DNA from: Thermoflavifilum sp.
Lineage (GTDB): Bacteria > Bacteroidota > Bacteroidia > Chitinophagales > Chitinophagaceae
Direction of reading: 5' to 3'
Assembly (NCBI GenBank): GCA_019683625.1
Contig: JADGHY010000007.1
Span: 1 to 21,301, forward strand
Length of the DNA stretch: 21,301 bases
A program made the position numbers and the translations under genes. This document shows, one piece after another, positions 1 through 6,683 of this stretch. The notes below the pieces were generated by a model. It was not told where the DNA came from. It ran no database searches and was given only the letters and a program-made list of their open reading frames with translations. The stretch's first letter is position 1; each line of letters starts with the position of its first letter.

Positions 1-1025
1 TTCCATCCCTGAGCCACTAATTTATATTTATTTCCTCCTTTGGTGAGGATATGTGCGCCTTCTGCAATATCGGTGATATACCCCACCACACTGATTTGTT
101 CACTGGTAGTGATTTTTTCATAATCTTCCTGGCGAATGGTAAACAACAACTCATAATCTTCTCCTCCATTTAATGCACAAGCCGTTGGATCGAGCTGGAA
201 AGGGAATGCGGCCAGGCGGGTGTCTTCGGCTATAGGGATTTTTTCTTCATACAATAAACACCCCACATTACTCTGCTTGCAAATGTGCAGGATATCAGAG
301 CTTAGGCCATCGCTCACATCCATCATAGCTGTAGGGCGAATGCCTTGCTCCTGCAAGAATTCCACAATATCCTTACGGGCTTCCGGCTTCAATTGCCGGC
401 CAATGACATAGGTGTAAGGCTCCAGCTCAGGCTGCATATTGGGATCATCTAAATACAGGCGTTTTTCTCTTTCCAGGATCTGCAATCCCAGGTAAGCTGC
501 TCCTAAATCACCACTCACACAAATCAGATCCCCTTTCTTAGCTCCACTTCGCAACACAAATTGGTCGGGCGCCACTTCGCCAATGGCCGTCACGGAAATG
601 ATAAATCCTTTTTGCGAAGAGGAAGTGTCGCCCCCCACCAGATCCACCCCATAGCGTTCACAGGCCAGGTACACGCCTTCATAAAACTCTGCCAGGGCTT
701 CCACGCTGAAGCGATTGCTTACCGCAATGCTTAAGGTTAACTGGGTAGGCGTGGCCATCATAGCATAAATATCGGACAGATTCACCACTACGGCTTTGTA
801 ACCCAAATGCTTAAGCGGTGTATACATCAGGTCGAAATGAATCCCTTCGATCAGCAAATCGGTACTGATCACCGTTTGCCTGCCAAAATGATCTATGACT
901 GCCGCATCATCGCCCACGCCTACCAGCGTACTGGCATTTTGGATTTCAATGTTTTTGGTTAAATAGGCAATTAAGCCAAATTCCCCGAGAGAAGCGATCT
1001 CGGTACGCGTAGGTTCTTCAGCCAT
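1..1025 (-). CDS. thiL: Thiamine-phosphate kinase (partial, 3' end outside window)
   Basis: Phosphorylates thiamine monophosphate to thiamine pyrophosphate with ATP, the last step of cofactor biosynthesis, in the cytoplasm. Reading leftward from the ATG at 1025, 341 codons are open up to the window edge, so the stop lies outside; ThiL proteins are about this length, so little is missing. The AIR-synthase-type ThiL motifs appear in order: GVGDDAAVI (N-terminal Mg/ATP site), STDLLIEGIHF, VNLSDIYAMMA, GGDTSSS, MMDVSDGLSSD and LNGGEDYELLF. The start is 34 bp after the stop of the upstream phosphatase on the same strand, so the two are probably co-transcribed. No clear promoter of its own was seen. 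Family assignment is firm. Confidence 0.95.
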   Translation of the reverse strand, partial: MAEEPTRTEIASLGEFGLIAYLTKNIEIQNASTLVGVGDDAAVIDHFGRQTVISTDLLIEGIHFDLMYTPLKHLGYKAVVVNLSDIYAMMATPTQLTLSIAVSNRFSVEALAEFYEGVYLACERYGVDLVGGDTSSSQKGFIISVTAIGEVAPDQFVLRSGAKKGDLICVSGDLGAAYLGLQILEREKRLYLDDPNMQPELEPYTYVIGRQLKPEARKDIVEFLQEQGIRPTAMMDVSDGLSSDILHICKQSNVGCLLYEEKIPIAEDTRLAAFPFQLDPTACALNGGEDYELLFTIRQEDYEKITTSEQISVVGYITDIAEGAHILTKGGNKYKLVAQGW

Positions 1026-1059
1026 AAACGGATATCATAAAGGTGAATCAAACCATTGT

Positions 1060-1830
1060 TCAGGCTGTTTGCACCGCATGTAACAAATCACCGTGAATAA
1101 AGCCGTTCGATGCAATCAATTGAGAAGCCTGCAAATCATAATCCCTGCCTTGAAAATCGCTTACTCTACCTCCAGCTTCCCGCACAATCAGGCAGCCAGC
1201 AGCCACATCCCAGGCATGAATATGATGCTCCCAGTAACCGTCGAATCGTCCACATGCCACCCAACATAAATCAATGGCAGCCGAGCCTAATCGCCGCACC
1301 GGTATGCCTTGCTTGATAAAATAACCAAATACTTCCACCGGATCATGCGGCATATCCCGCCATTGATAAGGGAAACCCGTCACCAGAAAAGCCGTTTGAA
1401 TATTATCCGCAGCAGATACATGAATGGGACGCTCATTCAGAAAAGCACCCTTCCCTTTTTCGGCAAAAAACAGTTCGTTCAGAAAAGGATTATACACAGC
1501 GCCCATAATCACTTCACCCTGCTTTTCTAAAGCAATAGAAACCGAGCAAATGGGCAGGTGATGGGCAAAATTTACCGTTCCGTCTAGCGGATCAATGATC
1601 CATCGGAAATCACTATCCCGCTGCATGGCGCCGGCTTCTTCGCTGAGCACGGCGTGATCGGGAAATTGCGAACGGATGCGCTCTAGGATCAATGCCTCTG
1701 CCCGTTTATCAATCTCCGTCACCAGATTGTTCAACGTATCCTTATGATGTACCTGAAAGTGCTGTTTCATACCCTCCAGCAAAACGCTGCCGGCTGCCTG
1801 AATCGTATCGAGCAAAACTGTTTTATACAT
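1060..1830 (-). CDS. Inositol monophosphatase family protein (SuhB/IMPase-like)
   Basis: A 256-residue cytoplasmic Mg-dependent sugar/inositol phosphatase. The two IMPase signatures are visible: WIIDPLDGTVNFAHHLP (metal-binding Asp residues) and, near the C-terminus, WDVAAGCLIVREAGG. An upstream EEAG supplies the metal-binding Glu. A longer frame begins at 1917, but MYKTVLLDTI at 1830 is preferred. The extra 29 residues are Cys-rich and unlike the family, and a -7 promoter element (TATCTTTG) lies between the two starts, so the longer product would not be transcribed from it. Members act on inositol-1-phosphate, fructose-1,6-bisphosphate, histidinol phosphate or PAP; the sequence alone does not decide the substrate. 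It is followed by thiL after 34 bp and is divergent from the glycosyltransferase. Confidence 0.9.
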   Translation of the reverse strand: MYKTVLLDTIQAAGSVLLEGMKQHFQVHHKDTLNNLVTEIDKRAEALILERIRSQFPDHAVLSEEAGAMQRDSDFRWIIDPLDGTVNFAHHLPICSVSIALEKQGEVIMGAVYNPFLNELFFAEKGKGAFLNERPIHVSAADNIQTAFLVTGFPYQWRDMPHDPVEVFGYFIKQGIPVRRLGSAAIDLCWVACGRFDGYWEHHIHAWDVAAGCLIVREAGGRVSDFQGRDYDLQASQLIASNGFIHGDLLHAVQTA

Positions 1831-1834
1831 GCCG

Positions 1835-1842
1835 CAAAGATA
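1835..1842 (-). promoter_or_regulatory. Bacteroidota -7 promoter element (TATCTTTG) of the phosphatase-thiL pair
   Basis: Read on the minus strand, TATCTTTG fits the Bacteroidota TAnnTTTG -7 consensus and ends only 4 bp before the ATG at 1830. Transcription would start at or next to the start codon. A TTTG is present further upstream (1857-1860), but its 14-bp spacing is shorter than the usual 17-23, so the -33 element is uncertain. Confidence 0.6.
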
Positions 1843-1882
1843 GCAGATTCCAGTCCCAAAGCATGAAGCGCCTAAACAAATG

Positions 1883-1890
1883 TAAGTTTG
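1883..1890 (+). promoter_or_regulatory. Bacteroidota -7 promoter element (TAAGTTTG) of the glycosyltransferase
   Basis: TAAGTTTG matches TAnnTTTG and ends 7 bp before the ATG at 1898, predicting a nearly leaderless mRNA. It lies 40 bp from the opposing -7 element at 1835-1842, so the two divergent transcription units share a 67-bp intergenic region. No good -33 TTTG was found. Confidence 0.55.
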
Positions 1891-1897
1891 CAGGCAA

Positions 1898-3049
1898 ATG
1901 CGCCTCTCGGTTATCATCGTCAGCTACCAGGCAGCCGCGGAGCTTGAACTCTGCCTCTGGGCCGCCTGCCAGGCCGTTGAGCAAATGGATGCTGAAATCA
2001 TTGTCATCGACAATGCTTCTGCCGATCCTTCTATCCAGGCCTTGGCTAATAATTTTTCACAACTGAACCCACCCATCCAAAAACTAAGCTGGATCTGGAA
2101 CACCACAAACAAGGGTTTCGGTGCCGCCTGCAACCAGGCTGCTGCCCAGGCAACAGGCGAATATTTGCTTTTCTTAAATCCCGATACCCTCATCGAACCA
2201 GAAGGATTGAAACAGGCTTTGGCCTTTTTGCAAATGCAGCCGCAAGCCGGAGCTTTGGGACCTTATCTGTTGAACGGCAGAGGCCGGTTCCTGAAAGAAT
2301 CCCGCCGGGGCTTTCCCACACCTTGGAATAGCTTGTGTAAAATCCTGGGATTGGCAGGTATTTTCCCCCGCTCCCGCCTGCTGGCTGGCTATTATGCGGG
2401 GAATATGCCCGTTTCTTATCCACAGCCCACAGCCGTGCTTTGCGGCGCATGTATGCTTATCCCACGCAATGCCTGGGAGGCTATCCGTGGGTTCGATGAA
2501 ACATTTTTTCTCTACGGGGAAGATACCGATCTCTGCCTACGCCTCCATCAAAAAGGTTACCTGTGTTATTTTTTCCCGGATTGGAAAGTGTTGCACCTGA
2601 AATACCGAAGCATGCGCAATCATCCGAAACAACATCGGTATTATTTTTTCCAATCCATGAAAATATATGTGCACAAACATTTTCCGCACCACCAGTGGTA
2701 TCTGCTTCCCGCTATTGCATGGCTGTACAGAATCTCTCGTTTTTCGCGAAAATTTCAATATACCACTCATCAAAAACATGCATCATCCCCAAAAACAGCC
2801 TTGTTCATCACCTGTCACACACATATTTCATCCTCTCCCATATTTGGAGATCGCTCTGTTGAGATTCGTCCGGTAAATGCGTTGCATGAATTTTGCCTTT
2901 CCCATCTTGAACAAAACACCTCATCTATTATTATCTTGAACATTCAAGATTTTCCGATTGCCGATTGTTTTAACTTTTTGCAAAACATGCCTCAAGCTAT
3001 GACACTATGCTTTCTCACGCCTTATACGCAATCAATAATATGCGTTTGA
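1898..3049 (+). CDS. Glycosyltransferase family 2 (rhamnosyltransferase-like), with unusual C-terminal extension
   Basis: A 383-residue GT-A-fold transferase, probably for cell-surface polysaccharide. Residues 4-40 form the nucleotide-sugar Rossmann start (LSVIIVSY ... EIIVIDNAS). NTTNKGFGAACNQ at 68-80 and the LFLNPDTLI metal-site region at 91-99 follow. CGACMLIPRNAW (182-193) and GFDETFFLYGEDTDLCLRL (198-216) carry the acceptor loop and the ED catalytic motif. This is the WbbL/rhamnosyltransferase-type arrangement. The catalytic part ends near residue 290. Residues 298-383 look like a short alternating beta/alpha extension, similar to the extra domain some Bacteroidota GT2 proteins carry, and the frame stops abruptly in it (see findings). 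No transmembrane segment is obvious. Acceptor and donor sugar are unknown. Confidence 0.88.
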   Translation: MRLSVIIVSYQAAAELELCLWAACQAVEQMDAEIIVIDNASADPSIQALANNFSQLNPPIQKLSWIWNTTNKGFGAACNQAAAQATGEYLLFLNPDTLIEPEGLKQALAFLQMQPQAGALGPYLLNGRGRFLKESRRGFPTPWNSLCKILGLAGIFPRSRLLAGYYAGNMPVSYPQPTAVLCGACMLIPRNAWEAIRGFDETFFLYGEDTDLCLRLHQKGYLCYFFPDWKVLHLKYRSMRNHPKQHRYYFFQSMKIYVHKHFPHHQWYLLPAIAWLYRISRFSRKFQYTTHQKHASSPKTALFITCHTHISSSPIFGDRSVEIRPVNALHEFCLSHLEQNTSSIIILNIQDFPIADCFNFLQNMPQAMTLCFLTPYTQSIICV

Positions 3050-3062
3050 AAATTTGCGAGAT

Positions 3063-3093
3063 GACCTGCATACCTCTAAAAGGTCTTTTTCTT
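3063..3093 (+). terminator. Weak candidate rho-independent terminator
   Basis: GACCT (3063-3067) can pair with AGGTC (3081-3085), and CTTTTTCTT follows directly. The stem is only 5 bp with a 13-base loop, so it would be weak. Its place, 13 bp after the glycosyltransferase stop, is what supports it. Confidence 0.3.
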
Positions 3094-3284
3094 GCATGGG
3101 AAAATACGGCTGCGGAAATAGCAAAGCTTATTGTGGCATGAATGAAGGCTTCATCTTCACAGAGCCGTTGGCTTTGACCAGCTTATGTTGACTAGGTTGT
3201 CGAACGACACATTTTCTGCCGGCAAAAGGAACGGCTTGAGGCTGCTCGCCTAAATCGTGGCTGGACTTTTCCAGCTTTTATCCC

Positions 3285-3292
3285 TAATTTTG
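3285..3292 (+). promoter_or_regulatory. Bacteroidota -7 promoter element (TAATTTTG) before the GH3-type gene
   Basis: TAATTTTG is a full match to TAnnTTTG, 30 bp before the ATG at 3323. A T-run at 3267-3270 is the nearest -33 candidate but is not TTTG. It would drive the GH3-type/LysE pair with a leader of roughly 25 bases. Confidence 0.5.
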
Positions 3293-3322
3293 TCGCCACT
3301 TGCTATCTAAGCTCAGCAATAG

Positions 3323-4864
3323 ATGCCCATCATCGGAAACTTAATTGCCCGTACACTTCAGGTTAAGAAGCAATTCCAGATCGCCCTGGGTACGCCCCGC
3401 ACCTATCAACTCCAGGTGCTGCGGCGCCTGCTTCAAAAAGCTCAGTTCACCGAATTTGGCACGGCTTATCATTTCACCCGTATCCTGCTTTCTCCTCATT
3501 GGGTGAAGGAATACCAACGCACCGTGCCCATCCACAGTTACAACGAAATGTACCGCCAGTGGTGGCACAAATGCCTGAAAGGCTGTGCCGATGTAACCTG
3601 GCCGGGGAAGGTACCTTATTTTGCCTTAAGTTCCGGTACTTCCGAGTCGTCGAGCAAACATATCCCCGTCACCAAAGACATGCTGCGCAATATCCGCAAG
3701 GTGGGTATGAAGCAACTTTACTCCATGGTGAATTTTAATCTCCCGGCCAAAACATTTGAAAAGGGTATCCTGATGTTGGGTGGTACCACGGCCTTAAATC
3801 AGCGCGGGGATTACTACGAGGGCGATATGAGCGGCATCAGCGCCAAAAACATCCCCCGTTGGTTCCGAGCTTTTTACAAACCGGGTGAGAAGATTGCCAG
3901 CAAGCCCGACTGGGACCAACGGATCAGGCTTATCGTGCGCAAGGCACCGGAATGGGATGTTGGCACCATTTGCGGCATCCCGGCCTGGGTGCAAATTGTG
4001 ATGCAAAATATCGTGGCCTATCATGGGGTGCAGCATATCCATGAAATCTGGCCCAACCTGGCCGTGTATATCCACGGAGGCGTATCCATTGAGCCCTACC
4101 GGGAGAGCTTCAAGCGTTTACTGGGTAAGCCCATCACCTTCATCGAAACCTATATGGCTTCCGAAGGTTCCTTTGGTTTTCAGGCCAGGCCAGGTGTGCG
4201 CGGCATCAAACTGGTGTTGAATGCCGGGATCTTCTTCGAATTCCTCCCGTTTACCCGCCATAACTTTACCGAAGATGGCGAACTGGTGAGTGCTTATCCG
4301 CGGACCTACCTGATCGATGAAGTGGAAGAAGGCGTGGATTATGCTGTGGTGCTGAGCACCTGCGCCGGCGCCTGGCGCTATCTGATTGGTGACGTGATCC
4401 GTTTTACCGATGTAGCCGAACACGAGATCATCATCGTGGGGCGCACCAAGCAATTCCTTAGCATTTGCGGGGAACATCTTTCTATTGACAACATGAACAA
4501 GGCCATAGATATTGTTTCCCGCAAGCTGGGTATTTGCATCCGGGAGTTTACGGTCACCGGCATGAAATACCAGAACCTGTTTGCCCATAAATGGTATATC
4601 GGAAGCGATAACCCCCATGTCAATGCAGAACAGGTAAAAGCCTTGCTCGATCAAACCTTGTGTGAGCTGAACGATGATTATGCCGTGGAAAGGGCCTCTG
4701 CACTGAAGGAAATTTTTGTGGAAATCCTGCCCAACGAGCTCTTCATTGGCTTCCTGCGCCATATCGGAAAAGAAGGAGGCATGAATAAATTTCCCCGGGT
4801 GTTGAAAAATGAAAAACTGGCCCAATGGGAAGAATACCTCCGCAGCCAGCGCATTCCATCGTGA
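3323..4864 (+). CDS. GH3-family acyl-adenylating / amido-synthetase-like protein
   Basis: A 513-residue member of the GH3 branch of the ANL (acyl-adenylate-forming) superfamily, named after plant auxin-responsive GH3/JAR1 enzymes that conjugate carboxylic acids to amino acids with ATP. The three nucleotide-binding motifs are intact: FALSSGTSESSSKHIP at about 100-115 (P-loop-like), ETYMASEGSFGFQ at about 275-287, and WRYLIGDVIRFTD at 351-363. These are followed by VGRTKQFLSICGEHLS (372-387), which leads into the mobile C-terminal domain. No signal peptide is present, so it should be cytoplasmic. Bacterial homologues are common in Bacteroidota but their acyl and amino substrates are mostly unknown; auxin chemistry is not implied. 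The LysE-family gene begins 31 bp after its stop on the same strand. Confidence 0.9.
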   Translation: MPIIGNLIARTLQVKKQFQIALGTPRTYQLQVLRRLLQKAQFTEFGTAYHFTRILLSPHWVKEYQRTVPIHSYNEMYRQWWHKCLKGCADVTWPGKVPYFALSSGTSESSSKHIPVTKDMLRNIRKVGMKQLYSMVNFNLPAKTFEKGILMLGGTTALNQRGDYYEGDMSGISAKNIPRWFRAFYKPGEKIASKPDWDQRIRLIVRKAPEWDVGTICGIPAWVQIVMQNIVAYHGVQHIHEIWPNLAVYIHGGVSIEPYRESFKRLLGKPITFIETYMASEGSFGFQARPGVRGIKLVLNAGIFFEFLPFTRHNFTEDGELVSAYPRTYLIDEVEEGVDYAVVLSTCAGAWRYLIGDVIRFTDVAEHEIIIVGRTKQFLSICGEHLSIDNMNKAIDIVSRKLGICIREFTVTGMKYQNLFAHKWYIGSDNPHVNAEQVKALLDQTLCELNDDYAVERASALKEIFVEILPNELFIGFLRHIGKEGGMNKFPRVLKNEKLAQWEEYLRSQRIPS

Positions 4865-4895
4865 AAGGCCAGATTTTCTTAATTTCCCAGCCTTA

Positions 4896-5558
4896 ATGCT
4901 TGCGCAGAATATGTTGCTGGCTTTCATTACAGGACTGGCTATCGGTGCTTTTCTTTCCATTTCCATGGGACCCGTGGTATTTGCCCTCATCAAACAAAGC
5001 GTGAATAACGGTTTGAAATCGGGTGTGCTGTTTGCCCTTGGGGTCTCGTTCAGCGACACCACTTTTGTGTTGTTGGGCAATCTGGCCAGCCAGTATATTC
5101 TGATGCTGGAAAATTTTAAGCGGCAGATCGGCATTGGTGGCGGCATCCTGTTGCTGCTGATGGGTATCCATGCCATCTTTTTTCGCAGACCCAGTTTGGG
5201 CTCTGGTGATGAAGAAATGCCTCCCCTGGGTAAGCGGGACTATCTGAAGAGTTGGCTTGCCGGTTTGCTCATGAATACGCTGAACCCGGCTGTGGTGCTG
5301 TTCTGGATCCCCACCATAGCCGGATTAACCGTGAAGTTTCCCGATCCCGATCAGCGAGTGGTGTTGTATGTCACCTGCCTGGGTTTTGTGCTCACTACCG
5401 ATCTCATCAAGGCTACACTGGCCGATAAAATCCGCCATAAACTCACCCTGCGAAAGGTCATTCTCCTCAATCGCATTTCCGGAACTATTATTTGCTGCTT
5501 TGGTTTGTTCTTAATTTACAAGGTCATCTTTGAGGTGGGCAATATGGCTGTTCATTGA
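4896..5558 (+). CDS. LysE/RhtB-family amino-acid exporter-like membrane protein
   Basis: A 220-residue hydrophobic inner-membrane protein with about six predicted membrane segments. The N-terminus (FITGLAIGAFLSISMGPVVF) carries the family's Gly-Pro in TM1, and NGLKSGVLFALGVSFSDTTF follows as in LysE/RhtB translocators. A charged central loop (RRPSLGSGDEE...) precedes KSWLAGLLMNTLNPAVVLFW, the conserved NP-containing segment. The open frame extends back to 4809, but that would overlap the upstream gene by 56 bp and add a hydrophilic tail, so the ATG at 4896 is chosen (4911 is also possible). Family members export amino acids or related small molecules by proton antiport; the substrate here is unknown. 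It converges with, and overlaps by 7 bp, the LacI-family gene. Confidence 0.85.
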   Translation: MLAQNMLLAFITGLAIGAFLSISMGPVVFALIKQSVNNGLKSGVLFALGVSFSDTTFVLLGNLASQYILMLENFKRQIGIGGGILLLLMGIHAIFFRRPSLGSGDEEMPPLGKRDYLKSWLAGLLMNTLNPAVVLFWIPTIAGLTVKFPDPDQRVVLYVTCLGFVLTTDLIKATLADKIRHKLTLRKVILLNRISGTIICCFGLFLIYKVIFEVGNMAVH

Positions 5559-6631
5559 GGCAGCTGACCGACATGGAAATCATCGTGCTTTACCCGTTTT
5601 TTGCGTGGCATAGTGGAGGCTCTTACCAACACTTCGGCCTGCAATTTCCGTGTTTCAAATTCTTTTATCGGCCGTTTGCTTTCAATAAGCTGCAACAGCA
5701 ATTCTGTGGCGATGCGCCCCATCTCAAAAGCCGGCTGTTTGATCACCGTTAGCGGTGGATCTAACAGTTCGGTGAGTTCGGAATTGGAAAAACCGGCTAA
5801 TGCCATCTGGTCGGGTATTTTGATGCGCAACAGGCGAAGGATGCGCAAGGTATTGGTGGTAAGCTTGTCTGAAGCGGCAAAAATGGCATCGGGTTTTGGC
5901 CGTTCGGCCAGCAAACTGCGCACGGCCGTTTCCACTTCATCATAATACATGCCCCCATGGTCGCAATAGCGGATAAACGACGGCCGCAACGGTAACCCAT
6001 GATCCACAAGTGCCTTTTCATATCCGGCTAAGCGCTCTTTGGTGATCGACAGAAAAGCTGCATTAGCCAAAATGGCAATCCGCCGAAATCCGTTTTCAAT
6101 AAGGTGGCTGACTGCTTTGTAGGAAGCCTGAAAACCATCCACGGTAACCTTATGCGTGGGAATATCTTCTGCTACCCGGTCAAAAAATACAATGGGCAAT
6201 CCCTGGGCGTGTAGCTGGCGAATCATGCTGAGGTCGGTTGTCTCTGTGGATAATGACATCAACAGCCCATCTACGGAACGGGAGGCCAAATATTGCAGCC
6301 CACGCCATTCCTTTTGGCTAGATTCCCGGCTCTGGGAAATAATCACCTGATAGCCTTTCTCATAAGCAATGGATTCCACACCATTGATGACCTGAGAGAA
6401 AAAACTATTGGCTACTTCACAAACCACAACCCCGAGAGAAAGGCTTCGGCGTTCCCGGAGGCTGAGGGCAATGGGATTAGGATGATAGTTTAACCGAGCA
6501 GCATATTCCAGCACTAATTTTTTGGTAGCTGGATTAATTTCATAGCTGTCGCGCAGGGCGCGTGACACCGTGGAGGTCGAGAGGTTCAGCGCGCGGGCAA
6601 TATCTTTTATGGTTGGAGCTGCATACTTCAT
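5552..6631 (-). CDS. LacI/GalR-family transcriptional regulator
   Basis: A 359-residue repressor-type regulator. Residues 7-26 form the LacI helix-turn-helix (TIKDIARALNLSTSTVSRAL), followed by the hinge helix region YHPNPIALSLRERRS (49-63). A periplasmic-binding-protein-like effector domain begins at about 66 (LSLGVVVCEVANSFFSQVI) and ends near 340, with a basic, His-containing tail. FFDRVAED and GFQASYKAVSHLIENGFRRI are typical of the sugar-binding core. It begins 52 bp after the stop of the NagZ-like enzyme on the same strand, so it probably shares that transcript and may control it in response to a sugar or muropeptide-type ligand (inference). Its 3' end overlaps the convergent LysE gene by 7 bp, leaving no room for a dedicated terminator. 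Confidence 0.93.
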   Translation of the reverse strand: MKYAAPTIKDIARALNLSTSTVSRALRDSYEINPATKKLVLEYAARLNYHPNPIALSLRERRSLSLGVVVCEVANSFFSQVINGVESIAYEKGYQVIISQSRESSQKEWRGLQYLASRSVDGLLMSLSTETTDLSMIRQLHAQGLPIVFFDRVAEDIPTHKVTVDGFQASYKAVSHLIENGFRRIAILANAAFLSITKERLAGYEKALVDHGLPLRPSFIRYCDHGGMYYDEVETAVRSLLAERPKPDAIFAASDKLTTNTLRILRLLRIKIPDQMALAGFSNSELTELLDPPLTVIKQPAFEMGRIATELLLQLIESKRPIKEFETRKLQAEVLVRASTMPRKKRVKHDDFHVGQLPQ

Positions 6632-6657
6632 CGAATGGGGGTTTGGTTCATCCTCAA

Positions 6658-6670
6658 GGGGAAATTCCCC
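6658..6670. repeat. Perfect 13-bp hyphenated palindrome GGGGAAATTCCCC
   Basis: Lies in the 52-bp gap between the NagZ-like gene and the LacI-family gene, 27 bp before the LacI start. GGGGAA and TTCCCC flank a single A. It has no T-run, so a terminator is unlikely. It could be a protein-binding site for autoregulation or a small RNA hairpin between the two cistrons. It lacks the central CG usual in LacI-family operators. Confidence 0.4.
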
Positions 6671-6683
6671 GAGCGGAATTTAC

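Larger units (their letters stand above)
3050..3322. other. Intergenic region between glycosyltransferase and GH3-type enzyme
   Basis: A 273-bp gap with no convincing gene. It holds a weak stem plus T-run (3063-3093), a small inverted repeat TGTCG-AA-CGACA at 3198-3209, and a -7 promoter element at 3285-3292. Short open frames here, such as a 33-codon one from 3043, have no recognisable features. Confidence 0.6.

Noticed and set aside
3198..3209. TGTCG-AA-CGACA inverted repeat as a regulator site
   Set aside because: Only 5-bp arms, no second copy noted in the window, and about 75 bp upstream of the promoter; chance occurrence is likely.
4118..5176. 352-codon open frame on the minus strand opposite the GH3-type and LysE genes
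   Set aside because: It is antisense to two genes with strong family motifs, its translation has no recognisable domain, and its composition is that of a shadow frame.
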